Source of the DNA: Actinomadura coerulea
GTDB taxonomy: Bacteria > Actinomycetota > Actinomycetes > Streptosporangiales > Streptosporangiaceae
Assembly (NCBI RefSeq): GCF_014208105.1
Contig: NZ_JACHMQ010000001.1
Coordinates: 3,038,001 to 3,102,000 of the forward strand
Direction of reading: 5' to 3'
DNA length: 64,000 nucleotides
Made by a program: the position numbers and the translations under genes. The number at the start of each line of letters is the position of its first letter. Position 1 is the stretch's first letter. Shown here in pieces: positions 46,510-54,584 of this stretch. The notes beneath the pieces were generated by a model, which made no database searches, was not told where the DNA came from, and was given only the letters and a program-made list of their open reading frames with translations.

Positions 46510-48014
46510 CCTCAACGGCGCGTACCCCGTGGGGGGGCGACCCCCCACACCCCCCGGTTCGCTCCGCTCAGGCGATGCCGACCTACCTCGGGATGCCGTC
46601 GTTCCCCGACGCGGCGCGCCGCGCGGTGGCGGACCCGCGGCTGCGCGCGAACCTCGCGCACGCCACCACCACGATCCGGGGGCGCCGCGCCGCCGCGGTG
46701 GCCGAGCTGGACGACTGGCCCGAGCTCCGCGAGGCGGGCAAGCAGATCAAGGACCACGTCCTGGCGAACCTCGGGCACTACCTGCGGCAGCTGGAGGGCA
46801 AGGTCGCCGAGGCGGGCGGGACGGTGCACTGGGCCCGCGACGCGGCCGAGGCCAACCGGATCGTCGCGGACCTGGTGAAGGCCACCGGCGAGACCGAGGT
46901 CGTCAAGGTCAAGTCGATGGCGACGCAGGAGATCGGCCTCAACGAGTTCCTCGCCGAGGAGGGGATCACCGCCTACGAGACCGACCTCGCGGAGCTGATC
47001 GTCCAGCTCGGCGACGACCGGCCCTCGCACATCCTCGTCCCGGCCATCCACCGCAACCGCTCCGACATCCGCGACATCTTCCTGCGCGCGATGGACGACG
47101 CCCCGGAGGGGCTGACCGACGCGCCCGCGGAGCTGGCGGAGGCGGCCCGGCGGCACCTGCGCGCCAAATTCCTGTCGGCGAAGGTCGGGGTGTCGGGCGT
47201 GAACTTCGCCGTCGCCGACACCGGCACGCTCGTCGTGCTGGAGTCGGAGGGCAACGGCCGGATGTGCCTGACGCTCCCCGAGACGCTCATCTCGGTGATG
47301 GGCGTGGAGAAGATCGTGCCGAGCTGGCGGGACCTGGAGGTGTTCCTCCAGCTGCTGCCCCGCTCGTCCACCGCCGAGCGGATGAACCCCTACACCTCGA
47401 CCTGGACGGGCGTGTCCCCCGGCGACGGCCCCCGCGACTTCCACCTCGTCCTGCTGGACAACGGCCGCACCGCCACCCTGGCCGACGAGGTGGGCCGGCA
47501 GGCGCTGCGCTGCATCCGCTGCTCGGCGTGCCTGAACGTGTGCCCGGTCTACCAGCGCGCGGGCGGCCACGCCTACGGCTCGCCCTACCCCGGCCCCATC
47601 GGCGCGATCCTGTCCCCGCAGATCAGGGGCATCGAGTCGGAGGTGGACGCGTCGCTGCCGTACGCGTCGACGCTGTGCGGGGCCTGCTTCGAGGCGTGCC
47701 CGGTCGCCATCGACATCCCGGAGGTGCTGGTGCACCTGCGGGCCCGCGCCGTCGAGAAGGGGCCCCGCCATCCGCTGGAGCGGGTGGCGATGGCCGCGGC
47801 CGGGTGGACGCTGCGCTCCCCCACCCGGCTCGCGCTCGCGCAGCGCGCCGCGTCCGCGAGCCGCCGCGCCGTGGCGCGCGGCGGCCGGATCCGGCGGCTG
47901 CCCGGGCCGCTGCGCGCCTGGACCGAGACGCGGGACGCGCCCGCGCCGCCGCCCGAGTCGTTCCGCGCCTGGTGGGCCCGGACCGGCGGCGGGCGCGAGG
48001 AGGGGGAACGGTGA
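46506..48014 (+). CDS. lutB: L-lactate utilisation iron-sulfur protein LutB
   Basis: 502 residues. A LUD domain fills the first 320 residues ([54 protein letters not shown]). Two [4Fe-4S] motifs follow: [12 protein letters not shown] (about 337-348) and CGACFEACP (about 390-398). It is the electron-transfer subunit of the LutABC lactate oxidase. The ATG at 46506 has a perfect AGGAGG SD and overlaps the lutA stop (ATGA). Residues 8-23 ([16 protein letters not shown]) are encoded by an inverted copy of the dispersed repeat and precede the usual family start [11 protein letters not shown]. Confidence 0.94.
   Translation: MTSTARTPWGGDPPHPPVRSAQAMPTYLGMPSFPDAARRAVADPRLRANLAHATTTIRGRRAAAVAELDDWPELREAGKQIKDHVLANLGHYLRQLEGKVAEAGGTVHWARDAAEANRIVADLVKATGETEVVKVKSMATQEIGLNEFLAEEGITAYETDLAELIVQLGDDRPSHILVPAIHRNRSDIRDIFLRAMDDAPEGLTDAPAELAEAARRHLRAKFLSAKVGVSGVNFAVADTGTLVVLESEGNGRMCLTLPETLISVMGVEKIVPSWRDLEVFLQLLPRSSTAERMNPYTSTWTGVSPGDGPRDFHLVLLDNGRTATLADEVGRQALRCIRCSACLNVCPVYQRAGGHAYGSPYPGPIGAILSPQIRGIESEVDASLPYASTLCGACFEACPVAIDIPEVLVHLRARAVEKGPRHPLERVAMAAAGWTLRSPTRLALAQRAASASRRAVARGGRIRRLPGPLRAWTETRDAPAPPPESFRAWWARTGGGREEGER
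46529..46570 (-). repeat. GC-palindrome repeat copy inside lutB
   Basis: On the minus strand it reads TGAGCGGAGCGAACC, then GGGGGGT, then a GTGGGGGGTCGCCCCCCCAC hairpin. It matches the copies at 48.63-48.73 kb with one substitution in the arm. It lies in frame near the lutB N-terminus, antisense to the gene. Confidence 0.85.
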
Positions 48015-48631
48015 ACGCGCGCGAGGAGATCCTCCGGCGGATCGAGCGGGCGGCTCCCGGCCGGCCCGCCGCCGAGGTCGCGGCCGCCTACGACCGGATC
48101 GACCGCGGCTACCTGCGCCGCCACCACGAGGGGGCGGTCATCGACCTGTTCGCCGAGCGGGTCGCCGACTACCGCGCGACCGTCCTGCGGGTCGCGGAGG
48201 CCGAGGTCGCCGCGGCCGTCGCCGAACGGCTCGCGGCCCGTCCCGGCGCCTACGGCGTCCCCTCCGGCCTGCCGGAGGAGTGGACGTCCGCGACCGGCGC
48301 GGCGCTCGTGCGCGACCCGTCGCCCGCCGACCTCGACGGTCTCGCCGGGGCGGTCACCGGCTGCGCGGCCGCGGTCGCCGAGACCGGCACGATCGTGCTG
48401 GACCACGGCGCCGGCCAGGGGCCGCGCGCCCTGTCGCTCGTGCCCGACTACCACCTGATCGTCGTCCTCGCCGGCCAGGTCGCCGCCGACGTGCCCGAGG
48501 CGCTCGAACGGCTCGACCCGCGGCGCCCGCTGACGTTCGTGTCGGGGCCGTCCGCGACGAGCGATATCGAGCTGTCCCGGGTGGAGGGCGTGCACGGGCC
48601 GCGGACTCTGGAGGTTCTGGTCCTCACATGA
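48011..48631 (+). CDS. lutC: L-lactate utilisation protein LutC
   Basis: 206 residues, a LUD-domain protein of the LutC/YkgG type ([55 protein letters not shown]). It is the third subunit of the LutABC complex. The GTG overlaps the lutB stop (GTGA), and its own TGA overlaps an ATG that opens the repeat-encoded mini-ORF (ATGA). It completes the route from lactaldehyde-derived L-lactate to pyruvate. Confidence 0.95.
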   Translation: MNAREEILRRIERAAPGRPAAEVAAAYDRIDRGYLRRHHEGAVIDLFAERVADYRATVLRVAEAEVAAAVAERLAARPGAYGVPSGLPEEWTSATGAALVRDPSPADLDGLAGAVTGCAAAVAETGTIVLDHGAGQGPRALSLVPDYHLIVVLAGQVAADVPEALERLDPRRPLTFVSGPSATSDIELSRVEGVHGPRTLEVLVLT

Positions 48632-48734
48632 GCGAAGCGAACCGGGGGGTGTGGGGGGTCGCCCCCCCACAAAGACACAGCATGAGCGAAGCGAACCGGG
48701 GGGTGTGGGGGGTCGCCCCCCACAAAGACACAGC
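48628..48734 (+). repeat. Tandem pair of dispersed GC-palindrome repeats between lutC and rhaB
   Basis: Two units of 54 nt (48628-48681) and 53 nt (48682-48734) differ only by one C in the C-run. Each reads ATGAGCGAAGCGAACC, then GGGGGGT, then a GTGGGGGGTCGCCCCCCAC hairpin, then AAAGACACAGC. A third, partial unit, ATGAGTGAAGCG (48735-48746), is the beginning of rhaB. This is the most complete form of the repeat in the window. Confidence 0.9.
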
Positions 48735-48738
48735 ATGA
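48628..48738 (+). CDS. Repeat-encoded 36-codon mini-ORF linking lutC and rhaB
   Basis: The two repeat units read in one frame as [18 protein letters not shown] followed by [18 protein letters not shown] and a stop. The start overlaps the lutC stop as ATGA, and the stop overlaps the rhaB ATG as ATGA. A ribosome leaving lutC could therefore re-initiate, translate the mini-ORF and reach rhaB, which has no good SD of its own. Whether the peptide itself matters is unknown. No homologue is recognised. Confidence 0.5.
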   Translation: MSEANRGVWGVAPPQRHSMSEANRGVWGVAPHKDTA

Positions 48739-50168
48739 GTGAAGCGATGTTCGCGGCCGTCGATCTCGGGGCGTCCAGCGGGCGGGTGATGGCCGGGCGC
48801 GTCGGGCCGGGCACCCTCGCCCTGGAGGAGATCCGCCGCTTCCCGAACCGTCCCGTCCGTGTCAACGGAACCCTGCACTGGGACATCCTCGGCCTCTACG
48901 GCAACGTCCTGGACGGGCTCCGCTCCGCCCCGCGCGGCCTGTCCTCGGTCGGCATCGACTCCTGGGCCGTCGACTACGGGCTCCTCGACGCGGAGGGCAG
49001 GCTGCTCGGCAACCCCGTCCACTACCGCGACGCCCGCACCGACGGCGTGATGGAGCGGGTGCGCGCCGAACTGGGCGAGGACCTGCTCTACCGGACCTCG
49101 GGCCTGCAGTTCCTCCCGTTCAACACGATCTACCAGCTCGCGGCCGAGGACCTGTCCCGGGCCGCGACGCTGCTGCTCGTCCCCGACCTGCTGGCCCACT
49201 GGCTCACCGGGGAGGTCGGCGCCGAGCGCACGAACGCCTCCACCACCGGGCTGCTGGACGTCCGCGGCGGCACCTGGTCGGCGGACCTCATCGACCGGCT
49301 GGGCCTTCCCGCGCGGATCTTCCCGCCGCTGCACGACCCCGGCGCGGACATCGGGACCCTGCGCGCGGACGTGGCGGCCGAGATCGGCCACGGCGCCCTG
49401 CGCGTCACGGCCGTCGGCTCGCACGACACGGCCTCCGCCGTCGCCGCCGTCCCCGCCGCCACGGACCGGTTCGCCTACATCTCGTGCGGCACCTGGTCGC
49501 TGGTCGGCGTGGAACTGGACGCCCCCGTGCTGACCGACGAGAGCCGCAAGGCCAACTTCACCAACGAGGGCGGCGTCGACGGGACCGTCCGCTACCTGCG
49601 CAACGTGATGGGCCTGTGGCTCATCCAGGAGTCCCTGCGGACCTGGGGCGAGGCCGACCTGCCGGGCCTGGTGGCCGCGGCCGCGGACGTGCCCGGCCTG
49701 CGCCGCCTCATCGACCCCGACGACCCCGAGTTCCTGCCGCCCGGCGACATGCCGGCCCGCATCGCCGCGCACTGCCGCCGCCGCGGGTTCCCCGAGCCGT
49801 CCACCCGCGCCGAGACGGTGCGCTGCATCCTCGACAGCCTCGCCCTCGCGCACCGCGCCGCGCTGCGCCAGGCGGCGCGCCTGTCGGGGCGGGAGATCGA
49901 CGTCGTCCACCTGGTGGGCGGCGGCAGCCGCAACGACCTGCTGTGCCGGCTGACCGCCGACGCGAGCGGACTGCCGGTGGTGGCCGGGCCCGTCGAGGCG
50001 ACCGCTCTCGGCAACGTGCTGGCGCAGGCCCGCGCGCACGGCGCCGTCGGGGACCTCGCCGAGTCCCGCGCCCTGGTCGCCGCCACCCAGGACCTGCGCC
50101 GCTACGAGCCGTCGGGCGACGAGGCCCGCTGGGCCGAGGCGGCCGCCCGCCTCGGCCTGGAGGGCTGA
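48735..50168 (+). CDS. rhaB: Rhamnulokinase
   Basis: 477 residues of the FGGY/ASKHA sugar-kinase fold. The phosphate-1 loop AAVDLGASSGRVMAG opens the protein. GIDSWAVDYGLLD, YISCGTWSLVGVELD and VHLVGGGSRNDLLCRLTADASGLPVVAGP (shown in parts) are RhaB signatures. It phosphorylates L-rhamnulose to the 1-phosphate cleaved by RhaEW. The ATG at 48735 lies in a partial repeat unit; an ATG four codons later (MFAAVDLG) is also possible. Upstream the sequence AAAGACACAGC is a poor SD, so coupling to the mini-ORF is likely. Confidence 0.95.
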   Translation: MSEAMFAAVDLGASSGRVMAGRVGPGTLALEEIRRFPNRPVRVNGTLHWDILGLYGNVLDGLRSAPRGLSSVGIDSWAVDYGLLDAEGRLLGNPVHYRDARTDGVMERVRAELGEDLLYRTSGLQFLPFNTIYQLAAEDLSRAATLLLVPDLLAHWLTGEVGAERTNASTTGLLDVRGGTWSADLIDRLGLPARIFPPLHDPGADIGTLRADVAAEIGHGALRVTAVGSHDTASAVAAVPAATDRFAYISCGTWSLVGVELDAPVLTDESRKANFTNEGGVDGTVRYLRNVMGLWLIQESLRTWGEADLPGLVAAAADVPGLRRLIDPDDPEFLPPGDMPARIAAHCRRRGFPEPSTRAETVRCILDSLALAHRAALRQAARLSGREIDVVHLVGGGSRNDLLCRLTADASGLPVVAGPVEATALGNVLAQARAHGAVGDLAESRALVAATQDLRRYEPSGDEARWAEAAARLGLEG

Positions 50169-50214
50169 CCCGGCGGCGGATGTCACGGTCGCGGGACGGT
50201 TTACCCTCCCGAGG

Positions 50215-50257
50215 TTGACATGGGCCGCGCGAGGGCCGTTCATAGCTATGTACATAC
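50215..50257 (+). promoter_or_regulatory. Promoter-like element with twin palindromes upstream of the LuxR-type gene
   Basis: TTGACA (50215-50220) is followed by TTCATA after 18 nt. Two perfect 10-nt palindromes overlap it: CATAGCTATG (50241-50250) and TATGTACATA (50248-50257), sharing three bases. They sit in a locally AT-rich stretch. They may bind the regulator of the downstream gene. The rest of the 50169-50418 interval holds nothing else I can name. Confidence 0.4.
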
Positions 50258-50418
50258 GGTCCAAGGACGCCGTCGCGAGCGGGCAAGGCGCAGGCAGGGC
50301 GTGTTGTCCCGCCTTATTGACGTTCCACCCGATAAGGTAAATCCCGCTCGTTCAGAGGTACCACAACAAGAAGCATGGTCACGGCGTATCGGCCGCCTGT
50401 CGCTGTTGGGGTGTGGAC

Positions 50419-53352
50419 ATGGAGGGTCGTGCGGCCCATGCCGCCGGGGGTCCCGGCAACGCTCCGCTGGTGGGGCGCCGGGACGCGCTGCAGCGGATCG
50501 ACCGCGCTCTCGACGCGGTCGAGGACGGCTACGGCCTCGTCGCGCTGGTCGGCGAGCCCGGCGCCGGCAAGACGCGGCTGCTGAACGAGCTCGCCGACGG
50601 CGCGATCGCCCGCAAGCTGCCGTTCGTCGCGGGGCGCGCGGCCGAGTTCGAGCAGGAGATGCCGTTCGGCGCCGTGGTCGACGCGCTCGACGACCGCCTC
50701 GAAGAGCACGCCCTCGACCTGCCGCCGGGCGCGCTGCGCCTGCTCGGCACCGTGTTCCCCGCGCTCGCCGACCTGTCCGGCGACCCGCCCGCCGCCTCGC
50801 CGGAGTCGCGGGTGGCGCGCTACCAGCTGCACCGCACCGTCCGGCACCTGCTGGAGGCGCTCGCCGAGCCGTCCGGGCTGGTGCTGATCCTGGACGACCT
50901 GCACTGGGCCGACGACGCGACGATCGAGCTGCTGGACCACCTGGTCCGGCATCCGCCGCGGGCCCGGGTGCTGCTGGCGGTCGCCTACCGTCCCGCGCAG
51001 GCGTCGCCGCGGCTGGCGGCCCTGGTGGACGCGGCGGGCCCGCAGGGCGTGCGGGTGGCGGTCGACCCGCTCAGCCAGAGCGAGGTCCGCGAGTTCCTCG
51101 GCCCCGACGTCGGCCGCGCGCGGTGCGAGGCGCTGTTCAAGGCCAGCGGCGGCAACCCGTTCTACCTTGAGGCGCTCGCCAGGATGGCGGGCGGGGCCGT
51201 GCCCGCGACCGGCGCCGGGCTGGACCGCCACTGGGAGAAGGGCGTGGCGAACCTGACCGAGGTGCCGCCGGCGGTGCGGGCGGCGCTGCAGGTCGAGCTG
51301 AGCGCGCTGCCGCCGCAGGCGCTGCTGATGGCGCAGGGCGCGGCGGTGGCCGCGGACGTGTTCGAGCCCGCGCTCGCGTCGGTCGCGGCCGAGATGGACC
51401 GCGACGCCGCGCTCACCGCCCTGGACGTGCTGACCGGCCACGACGTGGTGCGTCCCGCGCCGGGCGGCCGGTTCCGGTTCCGCCACCCCCTGGTGCGCCA
51501 CGTCGCCTACGCCTCGACGGCGGCGGGCTGGCGGATCGCCGCGCACTCGCGGGTGTCGGAGCGGCTGGCGGAGCTGGGCGCCCCGGCGGCCGTGCGCGCG
51601 CACCACGTGGTGCGGTCGGCGCGGTTCGGCGACGCCGAGGCGATCCGGACGCTGCTGGAGGCCGCCCGTGCCGTCGCGCAGCAGGCGCCCGCGACCGCCG
51701 CCTACTGGCTACAGGCCGCGCTGGACCTGATGCCCGGCGCCGCCGCCGACGCCTTTCCCGACCGGGTGGAGCTGCTGGTCGAGCTGGCCCAGGTCCAGGC
51801 CGTCAGCGGCCATGCCGAGGAGGGCCGCGAGACCGCCCGCACGCTGCTCGGGCTGCTGCCCCAGGACGACACCGTCCGCCGCGCCCGCACCGTGCACATG
51901 TGCGCGATCATGGAGCGCCAGCTCGGCCGGATCCACGAGGCCCGCGCCCTGGTCCTGGACGAGCTGCGCCGCAGCACCGACCGGCAGACCCCCGAGGCGG
52001 TGCTGCTGCGGATCCGGCTCGTCGCCGACCGGATCCAGCGGATCGACACCCGCGGCTCGCACGCCATCCTGGAGACGATCCCCGACAGCGCCCCCGGGTG
52101 GGGCTCCGGCCTCACGGCGGCGGTCGCGGCGATGCGCCCGATGGTCGCCTACGGGCGCGGCGAGGTCGCGGAGGCGATCGCCCGCGCCCAGACCGCCGAC
52201 CGGCTGTTCTCCGCGGCGTCCGACCACGACTTCGCCGACTGCCTGGACTGCTTCGCCTGGCTGGTTTTCGCCGAGTCGTTCCTCGGCATGTACGACGAGG
52301 CGCTGCGGCACGCCGAGCGGCTGGTGTCGATCACCCGCACGACCGGGCAGACGTTCGTCCTCGGCTACATGCTGTCCGGGCAGTCGCGCGTCCTGGCCCA
52401 GCTGGGGCGGCTGGAGGAGGCCGCCGCCGTCGCCGACGAGGCCGCCGCGGTCGGCCGCGACCTGCGCTCGCAGGAGGTGCTGGCCTACGGGCTGATCCAG
52501 CAGTGCCTGACCGCGTCCCTGATGGGCGACCACGAGCGGGCGCTGCGGGCCGGGGACGAGGCCGTCGCCAACGACACCGGGTCGGGCGAGTGGTGGACGC
52601 ACATGGCGCACGTCGCCCGCGCCATCGCGGTGATCAACGAGGGCCGGCTGGAGGAGGGCGCCACCGCGCTGATCGCCGCCTGCGGCGACGGCACCCTCGG
52701 CCTGGACTTCAGCACCCTGGTGATCTGCGCGGAGGCGCTCGCGGCGGTCCGCGCCGCGCAGGAGGACGGCGCCGACGCCGCGAACTGGGCCGACATCGCC
52801 GAGGCGATCGCCGACCCGCTGCTGGCCGGCGACACCGGCCTGGCCCGGCTGACCCGGGCGCACGCGCTGCGCGCCGCCGACCCGGCCGGGTCCGCGGCGG
52901 TGGCGGCGGAGGCCGCCGACCTGCTCGCCAAGGCGGGGCGGCGGCCCGAGGCCGGACGCGCCGAACTGGCCGCCGGGCTCGCGCACGCCGCCGCCGGCGA
53001 CCGCGCCCGGGCCCGGGACCGGCTGCGCGCCGCCGCGGAGGTCTTCGAGTCGTGCGGGATGAAGGGGCTGCTGGCGCAGGTCGTGCGCGAGCAGCGCCGG
53101 CTCGGTGTCCGGGTCCCCTCCCCCGGGGCGCCCGCGCGGAGCGCCAAGGGCGGGAAGGACCTGCCGTTCGGGCTCTCCCCGCGCGAGCACGAGATCGCGC
53201 TGCTGGTCGCCGAGGGGAACAGCAACCAGCAGATCGCCGAGCGGCTGTACCTCAGCGTCCGGACGGTCGAGACCCACCTCTCCCGCGTCTTCGGCAAGAT
53301 CGGCGTGTCCTCCCGGGTCGGCGTCGCGACCGCGATGAACCGTTCCGAGTAG
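50419..53352 (+). CDS. LuxR-family regulator with N-terminal AAA ATPase (LAL type)
   Basis: 977 residues. An AAA/NACHT-like ATPase has Walker A GEPGAGKTRL (45-54) and Walker B LVLILDDLHWADD (about 155-167). A long helical TPR-like middle follows (about 330-880). The C-terminal LuxR HTH (LSPREHEIALLVAEGNSNQQIAERLYLSVRTVETHLSRV, given here only to place it, about 918-955) ends the protein. Large LuxR ATPases usually activate transcription after ligand or nucleotide binding. The ATG at 50419 has GGGG seven bases upstream; a GTG two codons earlier is possible. Its target could be the hydrolase/GMC pair immediately downstream. Confidence 0.92.
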   Translation: MEGRAAHAAGGPGNAPLVGRRDALQRIDRALDAVEDGYGLVALVGEPGAGKTRLLNELADGAIARKLPFVAGRAAEFEQEMPFGAVVDALDDRLEEHALDLPPGALRLLGTVFPALADLSGDPPAASPESRVARYQLHRTVRHLLEALAEPSGLVLILDDLHWADDATIELLDHLVRHPPRARVLLAVAYRPAQASPRLAALVDAAGPQGVRVAVDPLSQSEVREFLGPDVGRARCEALFKASGGNPFYLEALARMAGGAVPATGAGLDRHWEKGVANLTEVPPAVRAALQVELSALPPQALLMAQGAAVAADVFEPALASVAAEMDRDAALTALDVLTGHDVVRPAPGGRFRFRHPLVRHVAYASTAAGWRIAAHSRVSERLAELGAPAAVRAHHVVRSARFGDAEAIRTLLEAARAVAQQAPATAAYWLQAALDLMPGAAADAFPDRVELLVELAQVQAVSGHAEEGRETARTLLGLLPQDDTVRRARTVHMCAIMERQLGRIHEARALVLDELRRSTDRQTPEAVLLRIRLVADRIQRIDTRGSHAILETIPDSAPGWGSGLTAAVAAMRPMVAYGRGEVAEAIARAQTADRLFSAASDHDFADCLDCFAWLVFAESFLGMYDEALRHAERLVSITRTTGQTFVLGYMLSGQSRVLAQLGRLEEAAAVADEAAAVGRDLRSQEVLAYGLIQQCLTASLMGDHERALRAGDEAVANDTGSGEWWTHMAHVARAIAVINEGRLEEGATALIAACGDGTLGLDFSTLVICAEALAAVRAAQEDGADAANWADIAEAIADPLLAGDTGLARLTRAHALRAADPAGSAAVAAEAADLLAKAGRRPEAGRAELAAGLAHAAAGDRARARDRLRAAAEVFESCGMKGLLAQVVREQRRLGVRVPSPGAPARSAKGGKDLPFGLSPREHEIALLVAEGNSNQQIAERLYLSVRTVETHLSRVFGKIGVSSRVGVATAMNRSE

Positions 53353-53368
53353 ATCCGACTCTTACTTC

Positions 53369-53385
53369 ACGTACGTCCCGTACGT
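53369..53385. promoter_or_regulatory. Inverted repeat upstream of the hydrolase gene
   Basis: ACGTACG-TCC-CGTACGT is a perfect 7-bp inverted repeat with a 3-bp spacer, 101 bp before the hydrolase start and 16 bp after the LuxR-type stop. The layout suits a dimeric regulator. No regulator can be assigned from the sequence. Confidence 0.35.
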
Positions 53386-53486
53386 CGGGCGGGTGATCCC
53401 GGAACCGTAAGTACGGGTTATCCACGATGCCGCGCCGATCTCGGCGTTTGGCAGGGTTGGACCGTCAGGAAGCGGAGGAGATGGAC

Positions 53487-54581
53487 ATGGAGCAGCAGCG
53501 GATCGCGCGCTTCACGCACGCGGGCGTCGCCGACGCCGAGGTGTCCGCGCACCCCTTCGCGACCGAGGACGGCCTCGGCCTGAACCTGACCCGTTTCCGC
53601 CGGAACGACTGCGACGACGTCGTCCTGCTGCTGCACGGGCTGACCACGTCCAGCGACATGTACATCATGCCGGAGCACGCCAACCTGGTGAACCACCTCC
53701 ACGACGCCGGGTTCGGCGACGTGTGGGCGGCCGACCTGCGGATCAGCGGACGGTTCCCCTACAACGCCGAGGCCTCGCGCCACGATCTGGACGCCATCGC
53801 GCTCCACGACCACCCGGCGGTGCTCGCCGAGCTGCGGCGCCACATCGGGGACCGCCGGGTCCACGTGATCTCCCACTGCGTGGGCGCGATCTCGTTCTCG
53901 ATGGCGCTGTTCGCCGCCACCGTCACCGGCGTCACCAGCCTGGTCTGCAACAGCGTCTCGCTCACCCCGCGCACCCCGCGCTGGTCGAAGATCAAGCTCG
54001 GGTACGGGCCGGCCCTCATGGAGTACGTGCTCGGGCCCTGCCACCTGGACCCCCGGTACGCGAACGCCCCCCTGCTGACGCGCGGCTGGATGCTCGCCAA
54101 GGCCGTCGCCCCGTTCCACCGCGAGTGCCGCGAGCCGGCCTGCCACATGCTCAGCTTCATGTGGGGCGGCGGAAAGCCGATCTTCACGCACGCCAAGATG
54201 TCGCCCGTCACGCACGGCCGGCTGCCCGACCTGTTCGGGGCCTGCAACGTCAACTACTACCGGCACCTGCACGCGATGGTGAAGGCCGGCCGCGCGGTCA
54301 AGCGCCACCCGCGCGACCCCCGGTCGGCCGCGCTGCCCGACGACTACCTGTCGCGCGCCGCCACGGTCACGACGCCGATCCTGTTCCTCACCGGAGACCG
54401 CAACCACGTGTTCACCGACTCCAACATCGTCTGCCACCGCACCCTGGAGAAGATCACTCCAGGGCTGCACGAACTGGCGGTCCTGCCCGGCTACGGCCAT
54501 CAGGACCCGTTCATGGGCGCCGCCTCCGCCACCGAGGTGTTCCCGCAGGTCGTGGACTTCCTCAAGCGGAAGGCGGGCTGA
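53487..54581 (+). CDS. Alpha/beta-fold hydrolase with Cys nucleophile elbow
   Basis: 364 residues. The oxyanion/strand region VVLLLHGLTTSSDMYI (45-60) is typical of alpha/beta hydrolases. The nucleophile elbow reads VHVISHCVGAISF, so Cys131 replaces the usual Ser in SxG. Asp304 (LTGDRNHVF) and His338 (LPGYGHQDPF) would complete the triad. Proteins of this group are found beside or fused to cholesterol-oxidase-like GMC enzymes, which is the arrangement here. The ATG at 53487 was chosen because GGAGGAG is at a good distance; an ATG two codons earlier is too close. No signal peptide. Substrate unknown, possibly a sterol- or lipid-like ester. Confidence 0.88.
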   Translation: MEQQRIARFTHAGVADAEVSAHPFATEDGLGLNLTRFRRNDCDDVVLLLHGLTTSSDMYIMPEHANLVNHLHDAGFGDVWAADLRISGRFPYNAEASRHDLDAIALHDHPAVLAELRRHIGDRRVHVISHCVGAISFSMALFAATVTGVTSLVCNSVSLTPRTPRWSKIKLGYGPALMEYVLGPCHLDPRYANAPLLTRGWMLAKAVAPFHRECREPACHMLSFMWGGGKPIFTHAKMSPVTHGRLPDLFGACNVNYYRHLHAMVKAGRAVKRHPRDPRSAALPDDYLSRAATVTTPILFLTGDRNHVFTDSNIVCHRTLEKITPGLHELAVLPGYGHQDPFMGAASATEVFPQVVDFLKRKAG

Positions 54582-54584
54582 GCG

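Noticed and set aside
48628..48734. CRISPR array (direct repeats)
   Set aside because: There are only two adjacent units with no spacers between them and no cas genes; each unit is itself an ORF-plus-hairpin element.
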